From Hymenobacter amundsenii (GTDB lineage: Bacteria > Bacteroidota > Bacteroidia > Cytophagales > Hymenobacteraceae): a stretch of DNA of 64,000 nucleotides. The position numbers and the translations under genes were made by a program. Position 1 is the stretch's first letter; each line of letters begins with the position of its first letter. Where the stretch lies: the NCBI RefSeq assembly GCF_002204745.1, contig NZ_NIRR01000006.1:62001-126000 (forward strand). Reading direction: 5' to 3'. Below the pieces are notes generated by a model. That model had not been told where the DNA came from. It searched no databases and was given only the letters and a program-made list of their open reading frames with translations. Positions 37,264 through 46,203 of this stretch are shown in pieces.

Positions 37264-37312
37264 AAACCGCCTGTCATCCGGAGCGTAGCATGCTCCGGAT
37301 GACAGGCGGTTT
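37264..37312. terminator. Palindromic terminator with repeat-like stem
   Basis: A 21-bp perfect stem (AAACCGCCTGTCATCCGGAGC) with a seven-base loop, 27 bases after the CoA-binding gene, followed by a T-rich stretch. The stem holds GTCATCCGGAGC, close to the dispersed GTCATCC palindromes, so a repeat may have been adopted as a terminator. Confidence 0.8.
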
Positions 37313-37432
37313 CTGTTTTCCTCAGTTTCCGTGCTTTTTTCTTCTCACAGGCAACCCTTCCCGCTTACCTTGCATCTGACGCCCCAAACGACCTGCTTCT
37401 GACCTGAATTTTACGCTGCTGCCGCTGTCATC

Positions 37433-38023
37433 ATGACGGAAACCGAATTAATAGCCGCTTGCCGCCAGGGCAGCAGCCGGGCCCAGAAACAGCTCTACGA
37501 GCAGTTTTCGGGTTTGATGCTGAGCGTGTGCCTGCGCTACCTGCGCCGGCGCGAGGATGCCGAAGAAGCCCTGATTGTGGGTTTTACCAAGGTGTTTCGC
37601 GCCCTCGACCAGTACCGGCACGAGGGCTCGTTCGAGGGTTGGATCCGGCGCATTGTAGTCAACGAGGCCCTCGGGATGCTGCGCCGCAAGGAGCCCCTGC
37701 ACATGGCCATCGATGATTTGACCTACGATGTGCCGGCGGTGGCCGCTACGGCCGAAAGCCAGCTCAACGCCGACGATATGCTGGCGCTGCTGGCAGGGCT
37801 GCCGGCCGGCTACCGCACCGTATTCAACCTGTATGCCCTGGAGGGCTACTCCCACCCCGAAATCGGCGAGCTGCTCGGTATATCGGAGGGCACCAGCAAG
37901 TCGCAGCTCAGTAAGGCCCGGGGCATGCTCCAGCGCCGCCTCGCGGTAGCCAACGCCCAAGCCCGCCCCGCCGCTCCCACCTCCTCCTCACCGAAAGAAC
38001 TGTATGCAACCGGAAGATATTGA
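37433..38023 (+). CDS. ECF-type RNA polymerase sigma factor
   Basis: 196 aa. Region 2 is QKQLYEQFSGLMLSVCLRYLRRREDAEEALIVGFTKVF with the -10-recognition helix DQYRHEGSFEGWIRRIVVNEAL. Region 4 is YRTVFNLYALEGYSHPEIGELL followed by GTSKSQLSKARGMLQRRL. It redirects RNA polymerase to a set of promoters, probably including its own. The next gene begins 20 bases before its stop; that gene encodes a single-pass membrane protein, as expected for an anti-sigma partner. Confidence 0.94.
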   Translation: MTETELIAACRQGSSRAQKQLYEQFSGLMLSVCLRYLRRREDAEEALIVGFTKVFRALDQYRHEGSFEGWIRRIVVNEALGMLRRKEPLHMAIDDLTYDVPAVAATAESQLNADDMLALLAGLPAGYRTVFNLYALEGYSHPEIGELLGISEGTSKSQLSKARGMLQRRLAVANAQARPAAPTSSSPKELYATGRY

Positions 38024-38804
38024 TAAGCTGTTTCGCGAGCGGCTGGCGGGCCACGCCCCCACGCCGCCCGCCTTCGTGTGGGCCGAAATTGAGGCCGAAA
38101 TCCAGCCCGCCAAGCGCCGCCCCATTATGTGGCTGGCGGCCGCGGCCGTGGCATTGCTCACGCTGCTGGGCGGGGCCTGGTGGTTGCTTTCGGGCTCCAG
38201 CCTAAACCCGGCCGGCCGGCCCGAGCTAGCGGCTACCGCGCCCGCCACTTCGGCCACGCCCGAAAAAAATACGGTGGCCCAGGCAACGCCGGCCCTGGCT
38301 CCTACATCTAGCCTCCCAGAAGCAGCAGCAACTGCTCCGGCCCGGCGGCCGGCTACCGTAGTGGCCACTACGGCGTCCGCCTCGGCGGCCCGGCCCGGGG
38401 GTGTACAACCCGGCCCTGGCCCCGACCGCCAGCCCTCGGTGCCGGCCCTTGTTGCTGCTTCCGGTTCGCCAGCCAACGGGCTGGCCCCGGTGAAAGCCCT
38501 GGCCCTCACCCCTACCGACCTGCCCGAGCCTGCCCTGACGGCAGTGCACCGCCCGGCTACGCTGCCCACCCGGGTGGTGGCCTTTACCGGCCCCATTGAG
38601 GTGGACGTACGGCCCGGTGCCGAACCGGAGCAGGCCCTGGCGGCCGGACCAGCCCGGCGCGGGGGCTTGCTCTCGGTGCTCCGGCAGGCCCGCAACGTGG
38701 TAAAAGGCGACCCAGTGGATCTGACCGCCACCGGCCTACCAGAGTCGGTGACAGTGCAGGCCCGCATTGCCGGCCGGACGCTCACGAAAACCATTCAACT
38801 CTAA
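38004..38804 (+). CDS. Single-pass membrane protein, putative anti-sigma factor
   Basis: 266 aa. The cytoplasmic N-terminus (MQPEDIDKLFRERLAGHAPT) precedes a TM helix (IMWLAAAAVALLTLLGGAWW, about 41-60) and a long Ala/Pro/Thr-rich periplasmic region with little predicted structure. Its overlap with the ECF sigma gene, its topology and its N-terminal helix fit an anti-sigma factor, but no known anti-sigma domain was recognised. The beta-barrel gene follows 27 bases later, completing a three-gene operon. Confidence 0.75.
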   Translation: MQPEDIDKLFRERLAGHAPTPPAFVWAEIEAEIQPAKRRPIMWLAAAAVALLTLLGGAWWLLSGSSLNPAGRPELAATAPATSATPEKNTVAQATPALAPTSSLPEAAATAPARRPATVVATTASASAARPGGVQPGPGPDRQPSVPALVAASGSPANGLAPVKALALTPTDLPEPALTAVHRPATLPTRVVAFTGPIEVDVRPGAEPEQALAAGPARRGGLLSVLRQARNVVKGDPVDLTATGLPESVTVQARIAGRTLTKTIQL

Positions 38805-38831
38805 TTCTCCCGCTTTTCAGCGCATCTTCTT

Positions 38832-40049
38832 ATGAAACCCTCCTCCCTATTCCCCGCTTTGCTGATTCTGGGCCTGGCTACGGCCAGCCTCGCTGGCCCC
38901 CGGCCCGCCACCGCGCCGGCCGCTGCTGCCCCCACGTTGCGCCCTACTGCTGCCCCGCGCCCCGCCAACGACGATACGATTCTGGTGCGTTTGCCCAACC
39001 AGGCTACCATGACGCTCTATGTAAAAAACAAGGCCCAGCTGCGCGAGCTGCGCAACTATAAACTCGATTCGCTGATTGTGCTGCTCGATACTTATATCAC
39101 GCAGGCTGAGAAGGCCAGCCAGAACTCCACTTCCGAGCAGGTGACGATGGAGTTTTACCCCGCCAAGGACCAGCCCGGCAAGCAGGTGCCCGAGCAGATC
39201 CGCATCACGATGCACAACGAGCCCGGCAAACCGGCGGATCGAACCGCCAAATCGGGCGACCACGTGGACGTGACGCTGGGCCGGGTGTTTGGCGTGTCGG
39301 TGGAGGAAAATGCCGATGGCAGCGGCAGCGACCGGGTATCGGTGCGGGTGGGCACCTCGGCCAAGTCCGACTCGGTACGGACAGCCGAGCGCAAGGCCAA
39401 GCAGGAAGAAAGGGCCAACCGGGCCGTACACAGTAACTTCGATATTGACCTTGGCCTGAACGCGCTGACCAATAAGCAGCGCGACCTCAACGGCAACACC
39501 CTGGATCTGCGGCCCGTGGCCTCACGCTACATCAGTCTCAACTGGCACTACGATATTCGCCTGGGCCGCGTGGGCTCGCCGCTGCTGCTGCGCACCGGTC
39601 CCGAGCTGGCCTTCAACAACTACATGCTCGACAACAACTTCCAGTTCGTGGTGAACCCAGATGGCGTGACGGTGCTGCAAAAGCCCGCCGAAGTGGGCCG
39701 GAGCCTGGAGAAAAGCAAGCTGTCGGTTTCCAGCATTAACCTGCCCCTGATGCCCATGCTCAGCTTCCAGGACAAGAAGGGCCACGACTCGTTCCGGATT
39801 GGGGCCGGCGGGTTCGTGGGCTACCGCCTGGGCTCGCACACCAAGCTTAAGTACGAGGAAAACGGCAGCACCAAGAAGGACAAGGACCGCGGCAACTACA
39901 ACCTGGAGGACTTCCAGTACGGCGTGCAGGGCACCATCGGCATCCGCAGCATCGACCTGTTCGCCAAGTACAACCTCAACAATACATTCAAAGACAACCG
40001 CGGCCCCCAGGCCCAGACCATCAGCTTCGGCCTCTCGATTCTGCAGTAG
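38832..40049 (+). CDS. Outer membrane beta-barrel protein (sigma operon)
   Basis: 405 aa. Signal peptide (MKPSSLFPALLILGLATASLAG), an Ala/Pro-rich linker, then a charged segment with DSLIVLLDTYITQAEKASQN. From about residue 195 there are alternating hydrophobic strands (RYISLNWHYDIRLGRVGSPL, FRIGAGGFVGYRLGSHTKLK, GTIGIRSIDLFAKYNLNNTF) ending in ISFGLSILQ, which resemble PorT/OmpA-type eight- to ten-strand barrels. As the last gene of a sigma/anti-sigma operon it may be the effector or the envelope sensor. Confidence 0.82.
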   Translation: MKPSSLFPALLILGLATASLAGPRPATAPAAAAPTLRPTAAPRPANDDTILVRLPNQATMTLYVKNKAQLRELRNYKLDSLIVLLDTYITQAEKASQNSTSEQVTMEFYPAKDQPGKQVPEQIRITMHNEPGKPADRTAKSGDHVDVTLGRVFGVSVEENADGSGSDRVSVRVGTSAKSDSVRTAERKAKQEERANRAVHSNFDIDLGLNALTNKQRDLNGNTLDLRPVASRYISLNWHYDIRLGRVGSPLLLRTGPELAFNNYMLDNNFQFVVNPDGVTVLQKPAEVGRSLEKSKLSVSSINLPLMPMLSFQDKKGHDSFRIGAGGFVGYRLGSHTKLKYEENGSTKKDKDRGNYNLEDFQYGVQGTIGIRSIDLFAKYNLNNTFKDNRGPQAQTISFGLSILQ

Positions 40050-40058
40050 AATTTTCTG

Positions 40059-40160
40059 CCGGTCATCCTGACGCCGGAAGGACCTTATCCCGCTAAAACG
40101 ACAATCGTAACAACGAATCGGTTTAGCAGGATAAGGTCCTTCCGGCGTCAGGATGACCGG
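40059..40160. repeat. Palindrome, GTCATCCTGACG family
   Basis: The arms 40059-40097 and 40122-40160 pair over 39 bases with one mismatch (left arm begins CCGGTCATCCTGACGCCGG). It directly follows the barrel gene stop and may act as a terminator. Same core as 19176-19263. Confidence 0.85.
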
Positions 40161-40311
40161 GAAGCTGTTTACGAAGTCGAAAGAACGTCATGCTGAGCCT
40201 GCCGAAGCATCTCTATCGCTTCTGTTGCAATAGCTCAACGAAGCGGTAGAGATGCTTCGGCAGGCTCAGTATGACGTTCTGATTGATTCCGGATACTTTC
40301 TAAACAGCTTC
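40161..40311. repeat. MITE-like palindromic element with 11-bp terminal inverted repeats
   Basis: The outer ends GAAGCTGTTTA (40161-40171) and TAAACAGCTTC (40301-40311) are exact inverted copies. Inside, arms 40182-40222 and 40240-40280 (AGAACGTCATGCTGAGCCTG...) pair over 41 bases with two mismatches. The inner hairpin and the right flank (GATTGATT...ACTTTCTAAACAGCTTCA) recur at 47962-48105. Confidence 0.8.
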
Positions 40312-40336
40312 AGGCAGATTTTTTTCAATTCAGTAA

Positions 40337-41083
40337 TCAACCATTCCGAAAGAAATTATCCAGCAGAATGGCGGCCGACACGGCCACGTTCAGGCTTTCG
40401 GCCTGGCCCCGGCCGGGGATGTGCAGGCGCTGGGTGAGGCAGGCCTCGACGGGCGGCGTAAGGCCGTGGCTTTCGGAGCCCATAATGAGCACGCCGCTGG
40501 GCCGCAGCGTGAGGCGGTGCACGTTGTCGCCGTGCAGGTCGGCCCCGTACACGGGCAGCCCGTCTGGCAGCGTGCCCAGCCACTCGGGCAGGTTGCGCTG
40601 CCAGACGGGTACGCGGGTGAACGAGCCCATGGTGGCCACTACCGTTTTGGGGGCCCAGGGGTCGGCGCAGGTGTCAGAGCAGACTACGCCGGCCAGCCCA
40701 TACCAGTCGGCCAGCCGGATGAGGGTGCCCACGTTGCCGGGGTCGCGCACGTCGTCGAGGGCCAGCAGGAGCTGGTTGGGGGCCGGCCGGAGCGGCGTTT
40801 CGGCGGGCAGGCGGGCAACGGCCAGGGCCGTGTTGTTGGTGCTCAGAGAGCTGAGGCGGGTTAGCTCGCCTTCGGAAACGAGGTCGAGCGGGAGGCCGGC
40901 GGGCAGCTCGGCGGCAATTTTCTCGGCGAATTCGGCGGTGGCTATCAGTCGTTCGGTCGAAATGCCAGAACTTAGCAGCTCCCGTACGCTCTTGCCCCCC
41001 TCGACCAGGAAGGCTGCGTGGCGGGTCCGATACTTCTTCAGGTGCAGCGCGTGCACGTATTTCGCTACTGCTTTTGAGACCAT
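40337..41083 (-). CDS. TrmH/SpoU family RNA 2'-O-methyltransferase
   Basis: 248 aa. The N-terminal substrate-binding domain is HLKKYRTRHAAFLVEGGKSV. The C-terminal SPOUT knot has motif 1 ALDDVRDPGNVGTLIRLADW, motif 2 GVLIMGSESHGL and motif 3 GQAESLNVAVSAAILLDNF. It methylates ribose 2'-OH in tRNA or rRNA with SAM; the target nucleotide cannot be told. It is divergent from the BamA-type gene, 47 bases apart, so the promoters overlap. Confidence 0.94.
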   Translation of the reverse strand: MVSKAVAKYVHALHLKKYRTRHAAFLVEGGKSVRELLSSGISTERLIATAEFAEKIAAELPAGLPLDLVSEGELTRLSSLSTNNTALAVARLPAETPLRPAPNQLLLALDDVRDPGNVGTLIRLADWYGLAGVVCSDTCADPWAPKTVVATMGSFTRVPVWQRNLPEWLGTLPDGLPVYGADLHGDNVHRLTLRPSGVLIMGSESHGLTPPVEACLTQRLHIPGRGQAESLNVAVSAAILLDNFFRNG

Positions 41084-41130
41084 CTGCGCATAATAACGCC
41101 CCGTTTGATGGGGGCTTTTCGTCGAGTAAA

Positions 41131-43731
41131 ATGCCCCGCCGGCTTTCGTGGCGGCGGGTGGTAGCCGTGGGGTTGCTGGCCGGCGGCGGCCTGCTGGGCG
41201 CCTGTTCGCCCCTGCGCCTGCTGGCCCCCGGCCAGCGGCTGCTGAGCGAGGTGGAAATTAAAGGCACCGAAAATGCCGACGCCGAGCGGTTGCTAACGCT
41301 GGTGCAGCAGCAGCCCAACAGCACGTTTCCGCTGCCAAAGGTAACTATCTACCAGTTCGGCCGCTCGTTCTACGACGCCGAGCGCATCGCTCGCAAGCTC
41401 GAAGCGGACAAAAACAAGTACGATCAGCTCATCAAGGAGGCCGGCACCGACTCTTCGCGGGTAGGCCAGCTGCTGCGCAAGCGCGAGCGGCACGTGCGCC
41501 GCCATCAGCTGGCCCTCGACAAGGGCAACGCCATTATGCGCCTGGGCGAGCCGCCAGTGGTCTACGATTCGTCGCTCACGGCCACCTCAGTCGATCAGCT
41601 GCGGATTTTCCTGCGCTCGAAGGGCTTTTTCCGCAGCTCCGTCACCGTTACCGACACCGTGCCCACCCGCCGGTTTACGCCCCTGCGGCTGCTGGCGTTC
41701 CAGGCCCCCTACACCACCGACTCGCAGCGGGTTACGGTTACCTACCACATTCAGGAAGGGCCCGTATTTCACTATTCGCAGCTTGATTACGAGGTGGCCG
41801 ACTCGGCCGTGGCCCGCCAGGTGCTGGCCAGCCAGCCCCGGAGCCTGCTCCGGGTGGGCGACCAGTACGACGAGGAGGTGATTGGCAACGAGCGGGCTCG
41901 CCTCGAAACGCTGCTCAAAAACCAGGGCTACTACGATTTCCGCCAGCAGTATGTATCCTTCGAGGCCGACACCAGCTTTCGGCCCACCACCGTGCGCCTG
42001 CGCACGCTGCTGGCCGATCCGCCCCGGGGCCCGCACCGCCGCTACACCCTGCGCCACGTCGATTTTATCAGCGACGCGGGTCTGGTGCGCTTTGGCCGCG
42101 ACCGGGATACGCTCGTGCGCGACTCGGTGAATTATCTGGCCTACCAGCACCGCATCGGCACCAAAGTGCTCAACCGTAAGCTGGCCCTCCGACCCGGCGA
42201 TAGGTACAGCCTTCTCAATACCCAGCTCACCCAGCGCCAGCTCGGCAGCCTGGACATGTTCCGCTTCACCACCATTAATTACCGGCGAGTGCGCGGCCCC
42301 GAGGCGCCGGCCGATTCGGCCCGGGGCCTGCTCGATGCCACCGTGAATGCCTCGCCGGCCAAGAAATTCCAGGAAACCACCGAGTTTGGGGGCACCTACG
42401 TGGCCCAGCAGGTGGGGCCCTTCGGCAACGTGCGCCTAAAGGTGCGCAATGTGTTTGGCGGGGCCGAAATTCTGGAGTTCGGGCTGCGCGCCGGCTTCGA
42501 GGGCCAGTACAACATCACGGGCACGGGGGCCACCGACGGCACGTCGAGCCAGAAGAGCGTGCTCACTACCCAGCTCGGGGCCAACGTAAACCTGGTACTG
42601 CCCCAATTTCTGCTGCCGGGGCGGGCCAACCGTTTCCTGAGCCAGTACAACCCCCGCACCCGCCTCAACGCCTCCTATACCTACGTCAACCGGCCCGACT
42701 ACATCCGCACCAACGTGGAGGGCACCTTCGACTACATCTGGCAGCGCTCGGCCTTTCATCAGTACGTACTCACGCCCATTGATGTAAGTGTTATTCGCAC
42801 GGCCAAGCTGAGCGAACGGTTCCAGACGGTACTCCAGAACCTGCTGCTCCAGCAGGGCTCGCCGCTTTTCCGCAGCTTCGACAACCTGTTCATTCCCAGC
42901 TTCAACGCCACCTCGCTCTATAACTCCAACGATTTCAACGAAACCCGCGACGCCAAGTACCTGCGCCTGTTTGCCGAAGTCGGCGGCCTCACCCGGAGCT
43001 TCTACCAGACCCAGCCCCTGCTCACCGACACCCGCGATCTGCAGGGCAACCGGCTCAAAATCTACGACTTCGGCAAGTTCACGGCCGATTACCGCCGCTA
43101 CTACAAGCTCACCTCCGACTCTTACCTGGTGTACCGGCTGGCGGGCGGCCTGGCGGCGGCCCTGAGCCCGACCCAGGTCACGACCATCGGTCAGGACGGC
43201 GGCCAAACCACCAGTACCTCCTACCTCATCCCCTACGACAAGTACCTGTTTGTGGGGGGCAGTTCCAGCGTGCGGGCCTGGAAACCACGGCGCCTGGGCA
43301 CCGGCTCGTTTACCCAGTACAAGTTCGACCCTGATAACCCCAGTCAGTTCCTGCTCGACGACCAGGGCCGCAAAATCCGCGACTACGACTTGGAGCAGCC
43401 CGGTGAGTTGCTGCTCGAAGGCAACGTGGAGTACCGCTTTCCGCTCTATAACTTCATTAAGGGGGCCGTATTCACCGATTTTGGCAACGTCTGGACCCTG
43501 CGCTCCGACCCGCGGCCGGGCGCGCAGTTCGCGCTCGGCAAGTTCTACCGGCAGTTCGCGGTGGGCTCGGGCTTCGGCTTCCGCTTCGACTTCAGCTTCC
43601 TGATCATGCGCCTCGACGTGGCCACCAAGGTTTACGACCCCACGGCCCCGGGTAGCAAATGGGTGATTCGCGACTTCAGCTTCCGTGAAAACCAGACGGC
43701 ATTTAACCTGGGCATCGGGTATCCCTTCTAA
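41131..43731 (+). CDS. BamA/TamA family outer membrane protein
   Basis: 866 aa from ATG 41131; a TTG at 41074 would overlap the divergent methyltransferase gene. The N-terminus has a lipobox-like GGGLLGACS, so it may be lipidated. POTRA-like repeats follow (LLSEVEIKGTENADAERLL, FHYSQLDYEVADSAVARQVL, RRYTLRHVDFISDAG). The C-terminal half is a 16-strand barrel domain with the conserved loop region LFVGGSSSVRAWKPRRLGTG and an ending typical of barrel proteins (FNLGIGYPF). It probably helps insert outer-membrane or surface proteins. The canonical BamA may be elsewhere, since lipidated paralogues are common in this phylum. Confidence 0.92.
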   Translation: MPRRLSWRRVVAVGLLAGGGLLGACSPLRLLAPGQRLLSEVEIKGTENADAERLLTLVQQQPNSTFPLPKVTIYQFGRSFYDAERIARKLEADKNKYDQLIKEAGTDSSRVGQLLRKRERHVRRHQLALDKGNAIMRLGEPPVVYDSSLTATSVDQLRIFLRSKGFFRSSVTVTDTVPTRRFTPLRLLAFQAPYTTDSQRVTVTYHIQEGPVFHYSQLDYEVADSAVARQVLASQPRSLLRVGDQYDEEVIGNERARLETLLKNQGYYDFRQQYVSFEADTSFRPTTVRLRTLLADPPRGPHRRYTLRHVDFISDAGLVRFGRDRDTLVRDSVNYLAYQHRIGTKVLNRKLALRPGDRYSLLNTQLTQRQLGSLDMFRFTTINYRRVRGPEAPADSARGLLDATVNASPAKKFQETTEFGGTYVAQQVGPFGNVRLKVRNVFGGAEILEFGLRAGFEGQYNITGTGATDGTSSQKSVLTTQLGANVNLVLPQFLLPGRANRFLSQYNPRTRLNASYTYVNRPDYIRTNVEGTFDYIWQRSAFHQYVLTPIDVSVIRTAKLSERFQTVLQNLLLQQGSPLFRSFDNLFIPSFNATSLYNSNDFNETRDAKYLRLFAEVGGLTRSFYQTQPLLTDTRDLQGNRLKIYDFGKFTADYRRYYKLTSDSYLVYRLAGGLAAALSPTQVTTIGQDGGQTTSTSYLIPYDKYLFVGGSSSVRAWKPRRLGTGSFTQYKFDPDNPSQFLLDDQGRKIRDYDLEQPGELLLEGNVEYRFPLYNFIKGAVFTDFGNVWTLRSDPRPGAQFALGKFYRQFAVGSGFGFRFDFSFLIMRLDVATKVYDPTAPGSKWVIRDFSFRENQTAFNLGIGYPF

Positions 43732-43742
43732 GTGTTGAGATA

Positions 43743-43825
43743 GTGAGATGGTGAGTTTATGTTCGTGGGGCCCGGCGGCGCAAATGGCGCAATCGGGCCC
43801 TACGAACATAAACTCACCATCTCAC
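43743..43825. terminator. Bidirectional terminator between convergent genes
   Basis: A near-perfect 32-bp stem (left arm starts GTGAGATGGTGAGTTTATGT) with a 19-base loop fills the 94 bases between two convergent genes. Both share it. Confidence 0.75.
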
Positions 43826-46015
43826 CTAATACCCCAGCAACTCTACTAACGCAGTGGCCACTTTGTCGGGGTTAGGCAGCATTTGCTTTTCCAGCTCCAC
43901 GTTGAGGGCAATGGCGGGCAGGTTGGCGGCCCCGAGGGTGAACACGGGCGCGTCGAGCTGCTGGAAGCAATGGCGCTGGATGCGGCCGGCCAGGCTCTCG
44001 GCGAAGGAGTTCATCAGAGGCTCTTCGGTGAGCACCAGGGCCTTGCCGTGGCGGCGCACGGCCGCCTGCACGGCGTCCCAGTCGAGGGGGTTGAGGGTGC
44101 GCAGGTCCAGGATTTCGACCTGGCCGGGGAACTGCCGGCTGGCCGTGCGGGCCCAGTGCACGCCCATACCGTAGGTGATGACGACGCAGGTTTCGCCGTT
44201 GGCCAGCTTCTGCTCATCGGCAGCCTGGAAGATGTTGGCATGGCCCAGCGGGATGACGTAGCCGGCGGCCGGTTCGATGGTTTTGGCTTCCTCGGTGCCG
44301 GGTACCTTGCTCCAGTACAGGCCCTTGTGCTCCAGCAGTACCACGGGGTTGGGGTCGAGAAAGGCGGCCCGCAGCAGGCCCTTCATGTCGGCCGCGTTGC
44401 TGGGATACACCACCTTGATGCCCCGGATGGTGAGCAGCGTGCTTTCAATGGAGCCCGAGTGGTAGGGCCCGCCCCCGCCGTAGGCCCCGATGGGCACCCG
44501 AATCAGGCTCTGGACCGGGAACTGCCCGTTGCTGAGGTAACACGACTTGCTGAGCTCCTCCACCAGCTGGTTGAGGCCGGGCCAGATGTAGTCGGCAAAC
44601 TGGATTTCGACGATGGGCTTGGCCCCCACGGCGCTCATGCCGGCCGTGCTGCCAATGATGTAAGCTTCCTGAATGGGCGTGTTGAAGACGCGGGTGTCGC
44701 CGTACTTTTTGGCCAGCAATGCGGCCTCCCGGAACACGCCGCCCAGCTCCCCGCCCACGTCCTGGCCGTAGAACAGGGCCTCGGGGAACTCGCGCAGAAT
44801 ATCGTCGACGGCGTGCAGGGCCGCGTCCACCATCAGGGCCTTTTCGGCCCCGGCGGGGGCGCGCTCACCGGTTTCGGCGGTTACGGCCGGGGGGGCAAAC
44901 TCGTGGTCGGCGAAGGTGGCCGGGTCGGGGTTGGGGGCGGCCAGGGCGCGCTCGTAGTCGGTTTGCACGGTGGCGCGGGCCTCGTCGGCCAGCTGCTGCA
45001 GTTCGTCTTCCGCGAAACCCAGCTCTAGCAGTTGCGCGTGAAAGCGAGGCAGCGGGTCCTGGAGGGTGTGCTGGGCCAGGTCATCGCCGCGGTACCACTC
45101 GCGGCGCACGCCGCTGGTGTGGTGGCCCAACAGCGGGCATTTGGCATGCACCAGCACCGGCCCGCGGCGCTGGCGCACGTAGTCGGCGGCCTCCTGCATG
45201 GTAGCGTAGCTGGCCAGGAAATCGGCCCCGTCGGTCTGCAGACGGTGTAACCCTTTAAACCCGGCGGCAAACTCGTAGGCGTTCATCGTGCGCATCTCGC
45301 GGCCGGTAGCCGAAATGCCCCAATCGTTGTCCTGCACCAGGTAAATAATGGGCAGCTGGTGCAGCGCGGCCATTTGCAAAGCCTCGCTCACCTCGCCCTC
45401 AGTCATGGCCCCGTCGCCAATCGAGCACAGCGTTAAAGGCTTCGCCTGTGGCGAATCAAGCATTAACAAGGAAGAACGACGGTTTGCTTCGCCCTGAACT
45501 CCGGAGGCTTCCGGCTGATTGCCAGGCTGACCGTTGCTGGTCACATCACGCTTAATTGATTCCAGATACTTCATCCCCTGAGCCACGCCGGTAGCCGGAA
45601 TAGCCTGCATGCCGGTGGCCGAGCTCTGGTGCGGAATAGTAGGGAAACCCGCCCGCCGCAACGAAGGGTGCGAGTAATACGTGCGGCCGCCCGAAAATGG
45701 GTCGTCGCGCTTGGCCATGAGCTGGAGCATGAGCTCGTAGGGCGTCAGGCCCATGCCGAGCAGCAGCGCGTCGTCGCGGTAATACGGCGCGGCGTAGTCC
45801 TGGGGCATCAGGCAGGCAGCGGCAGCCAGCTGAATGGCCTCGTGGCCCCGGGCCGTGGCGTGCACATACTTGGCCGTTACGGCCTTATTTTCCTCGTAGA
45901 GGCGGGCCAGCTCGTCGCCGGTGCGCAGCAGGCGGTAGGCGCGACGGAGGATGTCGGGGTTGGGATGGGCAGTGGTGAAGTCGGTTTCCGGGGCGGGGGC
46001 GGTTTCGGAGGTCAT
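43826..46015 (-). CDS. Fused E1 alpha/beta of a 2-oxoacid (branched-chain) dehydrogenase
   Basis: 729 aa. The alpha part binds thiamine diphosphate (CSIGDGAMTEGEVSEALQM...QDNDWGIS); the beta part has QDVGGELGGVFREAALLAKK, FADYIWPGLNQLVEELSK and PIGAYGGGGPYHSGS. It decarboxylates branched-chain (or other) 2-oxo acids as E1 of the complex and supplies acyl-CoA for branched fatty acids. E2 and E3 genes are not here. Residues ~152-190, just before the TPP motif, form a polar insert (SNGQPGNQPEASGVQGEAN) that I do not expect in this family. A TAACTTCG box lies 22 bases upstream of the start. Confidence 0.93.
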   Translation of the reverse strand: MTSETAPAPETDFTTAHPNPDILRRAYRLLRTGDELARLYEENKAVTAKYVHATARGHEAIQLAAAACLMPQDYAAPYYRDDALLLGMGLTPYELMLQLMAKRDDPFSGGRTYYSHPSLRRAGFPTIPHQSSATGMQAIPATGVAQGMKYLESIKRDVTSNGQPGNQPEASGVQGEANRRSSLLMLDSPQAKPLTLCSIGDGAMTEGEVSEALQMAALHQLPIIYLVQDNDWGISATGREMRTMNAYEFAAGFKGLHRLQTDGADFLASYATMQEAADYVRQRRGPVLVHAKCPLLGHHTSGVRREWYRGDDLAQHTLQDPLPRFHAQLLELGFAEDELQQLADEARATVQTDYERALAAPNPDPATFADHEFAPPAVTAETGERAPAGAEKALMVDAALHAVDDILREFPEALFYGQDVGGELGGVFREAALLAKKYGDTRVFNTPIQEAYIIGSTAGMSAVGAKPIVEIQFADYIWPGLNQLVEELSKSCYLSNGQFPVQSLIRVPIGAYGGGGPYHSGSIESTLLTIRGIKVVYPSNAADMKGLLRAAFLDPNPVVLLEHKGLYWSKVPGTEEAKTIEPAAGYVIPLGHANIFQAADEQKLANGETCVVITYGMGVHWARTASRQFPGQVEILDLRTLNPLDWDAVQAAVRRHGKALVLTEEPLMNSFAESLAGRIQRHCFQQLDAPVFTLGAANLPAIALNVELEKQMLPNPDKVATALVELLGY

Positions 46016-46203
46016 GGGCGGGGGTTGGGTGCTGGGGCGAAGTTACGAAAGGCAAGGCGGGTAGATAGTGGAATAGTGTTTTTGACGTTCTATCGGCCCA
46101 ACTTGCGCCATCCTTACCTGTTTGCTCCTTCGCTGGCCGCACTGGCTAGGTCCATCCTCCGCCCCAGCCTACTATCTACTCGCCATTTCACCGCCTCTGT
46201 CTG

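Noticed and set aside
42436..43809. 457-codon reverse-strand frame
   Set aside because: Antisense to the BamA-type gene.
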